This document shows, one piece after another, positions 16,741 to 23,956 of a DNA stretch of 34,928 bases. Where the stretch lies: the NCBI GenBank assembly GCA_020628815.1, contig JAHDEN010000012.1:1-34928 (forward strand), written 5' to 3'. Each line of letters opens with the position of its first letter. Position 1 is the first letter of the stretch. Position numbers and translations under genes: made by a program. A model generated the notes under the pieces. That model saw only the letters and a program-made list of their open reading frames with translations, was not told the origin of the DNA and did no database searches. The DNA comes from Chloroflexota bacterium. GTDB lineage: Bacteria > Chloroflexota > Anaerolineae > Promineifilales > Promineifilaceae.

Positions 16741-16766
16741 TATGTCCTGTATAAGGTTGATTTAAT

Positions 16767-17252
16767 GTGAAAATTGGTATGAATTTTCTTGTTATTAACA
16801 CTGATTCCCCAAAACAAACTGAAGAACTGGGCCAAAAGCTTGGAAAATTGCTTGAACCGGCCGATGTTGTCTGCCTGATTGGCGAGCTAGGGGCGGGGAA
16901 AACCGCTTTTACCCGAGGGCTTGGGCAAGGGTGGGGAACCACGGCCCGTGTAACGAGTCCCACGTTTACGTTGATAAATGAATACGCCCGGCCGAACGAC
17001 GGCCGAATTTTGTTCCACTTAGATTGTTATCGCTTAACGAACGACGATGATGTAGAGACGATAGGGCTTGAAGACATTTTGGCGGCCGATGGGGCCGTTG
17101 TTATCGAATGGCCCCAAGTGGCTTCAGGCTGGTTGCCCGATGATCGTTTATCCATCGAAATTGAGCATGTAGATGAAGAGACTCGGGCATTCAAGTTCAG
17201 CGGTTCGGGTGAGCGATCTAAGTGGCTTGTTAACCAGGTTTCAGAGTCGTGA
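16767..17252 (+). CDS. tsaE: tRNA t6A biosynthesis ATPase TsaE
   Basis: 161 residues, the usual TsaE length. The P-loop is GELGAGKTAFTRG, followed by TSPTFTLINEY, LDCYRL (family H(F/L)DLYRL) and VVIEWPQ (family EWPE). TsaE is the ATPase that cycles the TsaB-TsaD complex, which transfers the threonylcarbamoyl group to A37 of ANN-decoding tRNAs. The frame starts at a GTG (16767) with AAGG 10 nt upstream. An in-frame ATG at 16779 (MNFLVINTDS) has no clear ribosome site but would also give a normal protein. tsaB follows after 76 bp, and tsaD is not in the window. Confidence 0.95.
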   Translation: MKIGMNFLVINTDSPKQTEELGQKLGKLLEPADVVCLIGELGAGKTAFTRGLGQGWGTTARVTSPTFTLINEYARPNDGRILFHLDCYRLTNDDDVETIGLEDILAADGAVVIEWPQVASGWLPDDRLSIEIEHVDEETRAFKFSGSGERSKWLVNQVSES

Positions 17253-17328
17253 AAAAACCGAAACGTTTAAGATTAAAAGTGTCGTATAGGTACACAAAAA
17301 TTCACGAAACCTTTACTCCAAAAATAGT

Positions 17329-17991
17329 ATGCCGATATTAGCAATTGACACCGCATCGAGATGGACCGGAATTGCCATTTTTGATGAAAAAAACAACCAA
17401 ATTTTGGCCGAAAAAGGCTGGATCGCAACGCTTCGCCAAACGGTCGAATTAGCCCCGGCCATTGAGCAAATGCTGGCTGAAACTGGTCTGAAATCGGCCG
17501 ATTTGACCGGCCTTTCTGTAGCGATTGGGCCGGGTTCTTACACCGGTTTGCGGATCGGATTGAGCATCGCTAGAGGGATTGCGTTGGTTCATGATTTGCC
17601 TATTGCACCGGTCAAAACGCATGACATTGTGGCTGAAAATTGCCCCCGCTACCTCGAGAGATTGCTGGTTGCGGTGGAAGCCGGCCGCAAGCGGGTCCTC
17701 ATCGCGCCGTATCGCTGGAGCGGGGAAAAATGGGCAGCTGATGGGGAGATCAACAATCCAACTTGGCCGGAGCTTTTTGAGTCGATTACGGATGAAGTGA
17801 TTTTGGTTGGCGAGATTCCCGATGATGCCAAAGCTGAGATTGAAAAAAGCCATCCAAATATAAAAATAGGACCGGCCGAGCAGTGCACAAGATCGGCCGC
17901 CGTTTTAGCACGATTGGGAGCTGAAAAAATCGCCAGTGGGGGCGTGCCAGACAGCAATTCTCTAGTCCCCGAGTACCTGCGACAACCCTAG
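17329..17991 (+). CDS. tsaB: tRNA t6A biosynthesis scaffold protein TsaB
   Basis: 220 residues. MPILAIDTASRWTGIAIFD and IGPGSYTGLRIGLSIARGIA are the two signature stretches of TsaB, an ASKHA-fold paralogue of TsaD that lacks the metal-binding histidines and serves as its dimer partner. Variable C-terminal residues end in VPEYLRQP, as in most TsaB (P-x-Y-L-R). It follows tsaE on the same strand, and the pair commonly forms an operon with rimI or tsaD, neither of which is present here. The 207 bp after the gene carry only a weak CAAAATC/GATTTTG dyad. Confidence 0.95.
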   Translation: MPILAIDTASRWTGIAIFDEKNNQILAEKGWIATLRQTVELAPAIEQMLAETGLKSADLTGLSVAIGPGSYTGLRIGLSIARGIALVHDLPIAPVKTHDIVAENCPRYLERLLVAVEAGRKRVLIAPYRWSGEKWAADGEINNPTWPELFESITDEVILVGEIPDDAKAEIEKSHPNIKIGPAEQCTRSAAVLARLGAEKIASGGVPDSNSLVPEYLRQP

Positions 17992-18198
17992 ATTTTGTTC
18001 AGCCCGTATGTAAGATTGTTTACCTAAGATGGGTATCAAAAGCTGTAGGGGCAAAATCAAAAAGTAGTATTCTTGATTGAGTTAGGATTTTGGCCCAAAG
18101 TGATGATTCATCATGCGGCGTGGCTTGAATAATCCACCAATCTACTATGCGGTGGGGATCAACCAATTTGAAACACCAAACCTAAGGACGCCTGTTAA

Positions 18199-19617
18199 GT
18201 GCAAAAAATGCTAGAGCAACCAACTGATTCCGGTCTTTTAAGTGGCAACAACCACACAAAACGCATCTCTATAATTAATCTTGTGATCGTCACACGCTCG
18301 CAACGGGTCGCCAGCCAAATAGAACGGCTATTATCGGCCGTGCGTGCGCGCACCTACGCTATACGCTGGGCCTTTGACCCACTTAGTTTGCAAAAGCTGT
18401 TGCGTATGGGGCGGACCGATGTGATTTTGCTCGATGCGATTGGGCCAGAGGCAGATGAGTTTGTGGCGGCGATCAAAGAGATGAACAACTTTGATATCCC
18501 GATTATCGCTCTAACCCGCGAAGCACAAACCGAAGCGGCCCTCGAAGAAAAAATTCCCCATTTGATCGAAGCACGGATTGACGCAACCCGCGTATCACGC
18601 TCTCTACTCAGCCGAACCATTCGCCAAGTTGTGGCGGCTACATACGCTAATGTGGACCGTAGCAATGGGTCCGAGATGGAAGTTCAGGGGATTCGGGTGA
18701 CAACGAGCCCGCGGACGATGCTTGATCTGAGCAAAGTGACGATCAACGACCTGTGCCGAGAATCTTTGGAGCTGATCAAACCTACAGCTTCAGAGAAAGG
18801 TTTGGAAGTTTACGAGGCGATTGAGGAAGAAGTGTTCCGGATTATGTGTGACGACAAACACATCCGTAAAATGCTAAATATCTTGCTCAAGAATGCGATT
18901 CGTTTTACTCCAGAAAAAGGTGCGATTGGGCTTGAGCTAACGAGCGACCGCAAATACGAGACGCTCCACATCACCGTTTGGGACTCGGGCGTTGGCATCC
19001 CTGAAAATGAATTGGTGAACGTGTACAGAGCAGATTGGTACACGGATGAAGTGGATGAGGAAGAGAGCCTGCGGTACGTGCAAAAATATGCTCAACTGCA
19101 CGAAGGGTTACTTTCTATCGATAGTGAAGTCGGCCGAGGCACCCGCGTAACTGTGTCGGTTCCGTGGCAAACGGCCGTAAACTTGTCAAACGGCCGTTTG
19201 TGGCAAAACTCATTCCGTCGCTTGATTCGCATTTTGCTGGTCGAAGACGACGAGCTGTATTTGGACACAATCTCAAAATTCTTGAGCACCAAGAGCTATG
19301 AAGTCATCAAAGCTCGCAACGGAGCTGAGGCGATTGAGCAAGTATCTAACACCCGGCCGGATATGATCCTGATGGATCTAGAAATGCCGGTGATGGGTGG
19401 AATCGAAGCGATCAAGCAGATTCGTGCGCTCGACGATTACGAACTGTCACAGGTCCCTATTATCGCTTTTACCGCCATGTCGATGACGCGTGACCAACAT
19501 GAGTCGATCACGGCCGGTGCCAACGAATACATTACGAAACCGGTCAGCTTACGCTGGTTGTCGCAAACGTTGACGGCCCAGTTAGAAAAGCGGCATTTGA
19601 TTGATACGCTTCATTAG
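18199..19617 (+). CDS. Histidine-kinase-like ATPase with N- and C-terminal receiver domains, no phosphoacceptor domain
   Basis: 472 residues. Residues about 20-140 (LVIVTRSQRVASQIERLLSA, then DVILLDAIGPEA) look like a degenerate receiver. About 175-315 form an HATPase_c domain with N box NILLKNAIRFTP and G1 box WDSGVGIPE. About 340-465 form a canonical receiver, ILLVEDDELYLDT and MILMDLEMPVMGG (Asp near 393), with conserved Thr and Lys (AFTAMS, TKPVSL). No HisKA/DHp helix pair with an H-box precedes the ATPase; the region instead reads MLDLSKVTINDLCRESLELI. The start GTG has AAGGA 10 nt upstream. The protein may phosphorylate nothing itself, or may act as a switch controlled by its receivers. 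It is followed by a terminator and stands alone. Confidence 0.85.
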   Translation: MQKMLEQPTDSGLLSGNNHTKRISIINLVIVTRSQRVASQIERLLSAVRARTYAIRWAFDPLSLQKLLRMGRTDVILLDAIGPEADEFVAAIKEMNNFDIPIIALTREAQTEAALEEKIPHLIEARIDATRVSRSLLSRTIRQVVAATYANVDRSNGSEMEVQGIRVTTSPRTMLDLSKVTINDLCRESLELIKPTASEKGLEVYEAIEEEVFRIMCDDKHIRKMLNILLKNAIRFTPEKGAIGLELTSDRKYETLHITVWDSGVGIPENELVNVYRADWYTDEVDEEESLRYVQKYAQLHEGLLSIDSEVGRGTRVTVSVPWQTAVNLSNGRLWQNSFRRLIRILLVEDDELYLDTISKFLSTKSYEVIKARNGAEAIEQVSNTRPDMILMDLEMPVMGGIEAIKQIRALDDYELSQVPIIAFTAMSMTRDQHESITAGANEYITKPVSLRWLSQTLTAQLEKRHLIDTLH

Positions 19618-19683
19618 AGTTAGAACTTACGCAAACTGGTTTGTAGGGGTGTCCAGGGATTCCTCTACAGATAATCTAGACCG

Positions 19684-19704
19684 ATGCCCCGAAAGGGGCA
19701 TTTT
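19684..19704 (+). terminator. Intrinsic terminator after the kinase-like gene
   Basis: ATGCCCC (19684-19690), a GAAA loop and GGGGCAT (19695-19701) are followed by TTTCT. It lies between two convergent genes, and the T-run serves only plus-strand transcription. Confidence 0.75.
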
Positions 19705-19708
19705 CTAT

Positions 19709-20488
19709 TTACTGTCCCCGCCAACCCAAACGAGAAGAAATCTCGGCCGCCGTTAGCATCAGCTCTTGGGCTAACTCATGCAACCGTTCCTCATCCACAC
19801 GGCTGGTTGGCCCCTCCATGCTCACCGCCGCAATCGGTTCTCCCCGATGGTTGTAGAGCGGTGTGCCGGTTGCAAATAACCCATCTTCAAGCTCCCCCAA
19901 TGCCAGCGCATACCCTTGATCTCGAATCTGACTAAACTCAGCCAGAAGGTCCGCTTTTGATATCTTTGTTGAGCCGGTAAACGTTTGAATCGGTGTTTGG
20001 TCTAGAATGGCGATTTGATCTTCTTTAGGCAGATGGGCCAAATAAGCTTTCCCGGTTGATGTCGCATGGATGGGAAGCCTTGTCCCATAAATTTGAGAAA
20101 CGGTGATGCGATGATTGCTGCGGATTGCCAATAGCCCCAGCATGGACCAAGAGCCATCTCCGTTTTGGACCGGTTGCTCAAGCGTGGTGCGTTCGTTTAC
20201 CCGGCCGACGAGATCTTTGAGCAATGGCTCTGACACCGTCACAAGATTGTTGTTTTCCATGGCCCAGCCACCTAAGGCGACCATTTCTGGCCCAAGCTGA
20301 TAATTGTTTTGCTCCGTACGCTCCAAAAGCCCTTCATGTTCCAAAGCAGCTAAAAGGCGGAAAACGGTCGTTTTATTCAACTGGGTTTGTTCGACCAATT
20401 CGTTCAGCGTCCACTCAGACTGACGTGTACCGAATAATTTCAATAAGCCGATGGCTCTGTGGACTGACTGTGCGCCTTGTGATGACAT
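19709..20488 (-). CDS. IclR-family transcriptional regulator of the arginine/citrulline operon
   Basis: 259 residues. The winged HTH at about 8-62 (SVHRAIGLLKLFG, LNELVEQTQLNKTTVFRLL) is followed by the IclR effector domain, with LPIHATSTGKAYLAHLP, YALALGELEDGL and PIAAVSMEGPTSRV. Proteins of this family bind a small metabolite and control nearby catabolic genes. This gene is the last of four minus-strand genes after rocD, rocF and ctlX, 38 bp after ctlX, so I infer that it controls them and is co-transcribed. The ligand could be arginine, citrulline or ornithine. Palindromes in front of rocD are the candidate binding sites. Confidence 0.92.
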   Translation of the reverse strand: MSSQGAQSVHRAIGLLKLFGTRQSEWTLNELVEQTQLNKTTVFRLLAALEHEGLLERTEQNNYQLGPEMVALGGWAMENNNLVTVSEPLLKDLVGRVNERTTLEQPVQNGDGSWSMLGLLAIRSNHRITVSQIYGTRLPIHATSTGKAYLAHLPKEDQIAILDQTPIQTFTGSTKISKADLLAEFSQIRDQGYALALGELEDGLFATGTPLYNHRGEPIAAVSMEGPTSRVDEERLHELAQELMLTAAEISSRLGWRGQ

Positions 20489-20526
20489 AAATGTGTGATG
20501 TGAAGAAAGAAAGTGTGCAATGCCGA

Positions 20527-21450
20527 TTAATAGCGTTTGCTTAAGTGAATTCCTGCCATCATACAGCGAACAGAGCCACCTGCCAATTCAACTGTGGGGA
20601 CTGCCAAAGGGACGATTTCAACCGATTCTTCTAGGATTTTGATTTGATCCGGCCGGAGTGAGTCAAACCCGCGTTGCGAGATCGCTAAAATCTTTCCAGC
20701 GCTCCCGGTAAGCTCCAACGCGTTCCCTGCAAAATTCTCGATTTGATGATGATCTAGGTCAACTATTTGTCGGCCGCTGTGTTCCAATCGAAGTTTGATT
20801 TCGGCGCGGCGCGCTTCATCTGAAATCATGTTTAGTGCCACGAGCGCAAATTGGCTGCCGATCGCCATCATCACATTGGTGTGATAAATCGGATTCCCAA
20901 ACCGGTCGGCCGTGTCAAACGCCATCGGCTCAAACTGAAAATGGGCGCAAAACCGCTCAAGAATAATATCGCTGGCCCGATTAGATTTTGAGGTGTAAGC
21001 CACCCGCTCTAAGTGATCAAGGACCATCACGCCGGTCCCTTCTAAAAATAAGTTGTCCCATTCTAAGCCAGAATAATCGACTACATCCTGCACCCGATAT
21101 TTTGCTTTGAGCAGGTCGATCACATCTTGCCGTCGTTCGCGCCTGCGGCTGGGGTTGTGCATCGAGTAGATGGCGACATGCCCACCTTGGTGGGTAGAAA
21201 ACCAGTTGTTTGGAAAAACGGAATCTGGGGTGTCGTTTTCACCATGATCATCAAACAAATGGACCGTTACTCCGTGTGACTCCAGCGTTTTGACCATGGT
21301 GTCTACTTCTTGGCGGGCTTGCAGTGCGTACTGCTCTGACGGCCGACAGTCGTTTTGCTGAAAGGCGTTATCGGCCGCTGTTTCAGGGTTAGGGTAAAAC
21401 TTCCACGGCCGGATCATCACGACCGCTTTGGGGGCTTGGACAAGTGACAT
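20527..21450 (-). CDS. ctlX: CtlX-type amidinotransferase-fold hydrolase (citrulline or arginine hydrolase)
   Basis: 307 residues of the amidinotransferase/arginine deiminase superfamily. VVMIRPWKFYPNPETAADNA at the N-terminus, TPDSVFPNNWFSTH, LEGTGVMVLDH, YHTNVMMAIG (catalytic His) and GGSVRCMMAGIHL (catalytic Cys296) match the CtlX group. Members are linked to citrulline use, releasing ornithine by removing the ureido group; related enzymes deiminate arginine. Its place after rocF and rocD supports a role in feeding ornithine into catabolism. The start is 40 bp after rocF. I see no strong ribosome site, which suggests translation coupled to the operon. The exact substrate, citrulline versus arginine, is not decided by the sequence. 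Confidence 0.82.
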   Translation of the reverse strand: MSLVQAPKAVVMIRPWKFYPNPETAADNAFQQNDCRPSEQYALQARQEVDTMVKTLESHGVTVHLFDDHGENDTPDSVFPNNWFSTHQGGHVAIYSMHNPSRRRERRQDVIDLLKAKYRVQDVVDYSGLEWDNLFLEGTGVMVLDHLERVAYTSKSNRASDIILERFCAHFQFEPMAFDTADRFGNPIYHTNVMMAIGSQFALVALNMISDEARRAEIKLRLEHSGRQIVDLDHHQIENFAGNALELTGSAGKILAISQRGFDSLRPDQIKILEESVEIVPLAVPTVELAGGSVRCMMAGIHLSKRY

Positions 21451-21490
21451 AGGGGTTTTAAAGGATTAAGACGAACGCGTTTATAAGCTG

Positions 21491-22378
21491 CTATAAAATC
21501 TGCTTTCCTAGCATCGATGTGATGAGCTCGACCGCTAGAATCGCTGTTTTATTACGTTCGTCCAAAATCGGATTGACTTCAACAACATCTAAAGAGCGAA
21601 CTTTGCCGCACTCACTTAAAATTTCAGCCAGCAGATGGGCCTCTCGATAGCTCAGACCACCTTGAACCGGCGTTCCAACCCCGGGGGCCTCGGCCGGTTC
21701 TAAACTGTCGAGGTCTAAACTGACATGAAGACGATCACAATGTTCCAGAAGCTTGAGCGCTTTTTCAGCCACTTGGGCCATGCCAATTGTGTCGATTTCA
21801 CGCATCGTAAAAAGATTGAGCTCTGACGCATTGACCCGTTTTGCTTCTTCTCGGTCAACATCACGGATGCCGATTTGCACAATATTTTTGGCCGGAATCG
21901 TCACCCCATCCCCGATTTGAACCAGTGGGTCGGCCCCATCGCCGGTGATGACGGCAACCGGCATCCCATGAATGTTGCCGCTGGGTGATGTTTCGAGGGT
22001 GTTGAAATCGGCGTGTGCGTCGATCCAGATAACGCCCAGCGTGTCAGGGTTGTCTCCGGCCGCCGCTTTGACACTGCCGATGCTTATGCTGTGATCCCCA
22101 CCCAGAAAGAGGGCAAAAGAGCCATCAGTGACACATTTTCGGCCGACTTGGTAAATTTGCTCGCACACGTCTGCGACCGCTTGAATCCGCTGTCGGCCAG
22201 CTGCTACCAACCCGCTTTCAGGATGAGGGACACGAATGTCTCCCTCGTCGCTAACTGTGTGGCCCAACTGACTGATCGCTTGTGCTAAGCCAGCATAGCG
22301 CAAAGCCGATGGCCCCATATCAACCCCGCGCCGTTTTTGCCCCAAGTCCATCGGGGCACCCATCAGATGTACATTCAT
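21491..22378 (-). CDS. rocF: Arginase
   Basis: 295 residues, the normal length for bacterial arginase. Manganese ligands appear in LGGDHSISIG (93 onward), IDAHADFNT (119 onward) and SLDLDSLEP (near 221). The substrate-loop motif SGNIHGMP (133-140) and VEVNPILDE are also present. The enzyme splits arginine into ornithine and urea. SLDLDSLEP differs from the usual SxDxDxxDP in having Glu-Pro at the end, a conservative change. The neighbours are ornithine aminotransferase upstream and CtlX downstream, a clear catabolic set. A hairpin with a T-run lies between this gene and rocD. Confidence 0.95.
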   Translation of the reverse strand: MNVHLMGAPMDLGQKRRGVDMGPSALRYAGLAQAISQLGHTVSDEGDIRVPHPESGLVAAGRQRIQAVADVCEQIYQVGRKCVTDGSFALFLGGDHSISIGSVKAAAGDNPDTLGVIWIDAHADFNTLETSPSGNIHGMPVAVITGDGADPLVQIGDGVTIPAKNIVQIGIRDVDREEAKRVNASELNLFTMREIDTIGMAQVAEKALKLLEHCDRLHVSLDLDSLEPAEAPGVGTPVQGGLSYREAHLLAEILSECGKVRSLDVVEVNPILDERNKTAILAVELITSMLGKQIL

Positions 22379-22418
22379 AATTTCGTGGTGTTTATTCAGT
22401 CGGTGCCAAAACCTGCAT

Positions 22419-22486
22419 AAAAAACGTGTTGCGTGTGACGTAAAAGCGCTTATTTGAAAGATTCAACGTTTCACGAAACACGTTTT
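22419..22486 (-). terminator. Attenuator-like hairpin between rocD and rocF
   Basis: The arms CACGAAACACGTTTT (22472-22486) and AAAACGTGTTGCGTG (22421-22435) pair at 14 of 15 positions. Read on the minus strand, the stem ends in TTTTTT (22424-22419). It sits in the 158-bp rocD-rocF gap. Its effect may be partial termination that lowers expression of the distal genes. The small dyad GTTTC-AC-GAAAC (22468-22479) overlaps one arm. Confidence 0.5.
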
Positions 22487-22536
22487 AACCAGAGTAATGG
22501 GATGCTAACTAATCAGATTTTGCAGTCCACTAAGTT

Positions 22537-23733
22537 TTAGACAAAAACTTTTTCGATCCGTTCCATCGCCCAATCGATCTCTTCTTTGCTGATAACCAGC
22601 GGTGGGGCAAACCGAATGACATTTTCGTGGGTTTCTTTGGCTAAAACGCCGAGCGCTTTAAGTTCATACGCATACGGGCGTGCAGGGACGCTGAGTTCCA
22701 TGCCGATTAAAAGGCCACGGCCGCGAACTTCTTGGATCACGTCTGACTCTAACCGTCGCAAACGCCCCATAAAGTATTCGCCCATTTCTGCCGCCCGGCC
22801 GATCAAATCTTCATCAATCAACACGTCTAGTGCGGTTTTGGCCACAACGGCCCCAAGCGGGTTGCCGCCAAAGGTTGACCCATGATCCCCTGGGTTAAAC
22901 AGCCCCAAAATCTCTTTGTCCGCAAGCGCAGCACTGACCGGATAAAATCCGCCAGACAGAGCTTTTCCGATCGTCACGATGTCCGGCCGGATACCTGCAT
23001 GATCACAAGCAAAAAGCTTGCCCGTACGCCCCAATCCGGTTTGGATCTCGTCTGCAATAAACAGCACGTTGTTCGCTTTGCAGACATCAAAAGCATCTTT
23101 CAAGAAGTCGGTAGGGGGCATGACAACCCCACCTTCACCCTGGATCGGCTCGATTAAAATGGCGGCCGTGTTTGGGGTGATGGCGTGTTTTAACGCCTCT
23201 AAATTTCCGTATTCAACAATTTTGAATCCTGGCGTTAAGGGGCCAAAGTTTTCTTTGTATTGCTCTTCGCTTGAAAAGCTGATGACAGTCGTGGTTCGGC
23301 CGTGGAAGTTGCCGCTAAATGTGATAATTTCAGCCTGATTATCGGGAATCCCTTTAACTAAATATCCCCACTTTCGGGCAGCTTTGATCGCGGCTTCAAC
23401 CGCCTCCGCCCCAGAATTCATAGGAATCGCCATGTCATAGCCGGTGACAGAGTTCAATGTTTCTAAAAATGGCCCCAGCTGATTATTGCGAAATGCCCGT
23501 GAGGTCAATGTGACCTTATTTAGCTGTTCGATCATGGCAGCCTTAATGCGCGGGTTGCAGTGCCCCTGATTCACGGCCGAATAGGCGCTAAGACAGTCTA
23601 AGTAGCGATTGCCATCTACATCTGTTACCCAGACACCTTCCCCTGTTTCAATAACAACATCAATCGGTTTGTAGGTATTTGCTGCATATGTCTGCTCTAG
23701 TTCAATATATTGATCAGATTTTGAAATGACCAT
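22537..23733 (-). CDS. rocD: Ornithine--oxo-acid aminotransferase
   Basis: 398 residues, class-III PLP aminotransferase. YLDCLSAYSAVNQGHCNPRI is the ornithine aminotransferase signature. SGAEAVEAAIKAARKWGY, NFHGRTTTVISFS, EPIQGEGGV, ADEIQTGLGRTG (Asp228 contacts PLP) and TIGKALSGG (Lys257, Schiff base) follow in order. The enzyme converts ornithine and 2-oxoglutarate to glutamate semialdehyde and glutamate, completing arginine use. The ATG has AGGAGCG just upstream. It is the first gene of the minus-strand operon and is preceded by a good promoter at 23784-23813. Confidence 0.96.
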   Translation of the reverse strand: MVISKSDQYIELEQTYAANTYKPIDVVIETGEGVWVTDVDGNRYLDCLSAYSAVNQGHCNPRIKAAMIEQLNKVTLTSRAFRNNQLGPFLETLNSVTGYDMAIPMNSGAEAVEAAIKAARKWGYLVKGIPDNQAEIITFSGNFHGRTTTVISFSSEEQYKENFGPLTPGFKIVEYGNLEALKHAITPNTAAILIEPIQGEGGVVMPPTDFLKDAFDVCKANNVLFIADEIQTGLGRTGKLFACDHAGIRPDIVTIGKALSGGFYPVSAALADKEILGLFNPGDHGSTFGGNPLGAVVAKTALDVLIDEDLIGRAAEMGEYFMGRLRRLESDVIQEVRGRGLLIGMELSVPARPYAYELKALGVLAKETHENVIRFAPPLVISKEEIDWAMERIEKVFV

Positions 23734-23745
23734 TCATCGCTCCTG

Positions 23746-23813
23746 TTTCATATTATGAAATAATGTTTTGTAATGTGAAATACATTCTACCACTCAAAAT
23801 TATTTTGGGTCAA
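23746..23813 (-). promoter_or_regulatory. rocD operon promoter with two palindromic operator candidates
   Basis: On the minus strand, TTGACC (23813-23808), an 18-nt spacer and TAGAAT (23789-23784) make a strong promoter. AATGT-N5-ACATT (23772-23786) overlaps the -10. The 15-bp palindrome TTTCATATTATGAAA (23746-23760; arms 7 bp, one central base) lies just before the rocD ribosome site. IclR-family regulators bind palindromes of this size, so these are the first sites to test for the operon's own regulator. Confidence 0.65.
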
Positions 23814-23956
23814 TAGTCCGAACCGGTTTAATGTTAAACCTGAATAAGGCAAGCATTTCGTCTACCAGTCCTTGAGTCATAGGGCGAACGACTTATTCAA
23901 AAAAATGTATATAAAGAATAGGTTTATAGGGATGTAACTTCTGTGAAATCAACTAT

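Noticed and set aside
16641-16835. N-terminal extension of the minus-strand metallophosphoesterase
   Set aside because: The family starts at MRILVISD, GGAGA lies directly before that ATG, and the extension overlaps the likely tsaE promoter.
17992-18198. Possible small RNA or gene between tsaB and the kinase-like gene
   Set aside because: Only a 7-bp CAAAATC/GATTTTG dyad is present, with no promoter-terminator pair or reading frame to support it.
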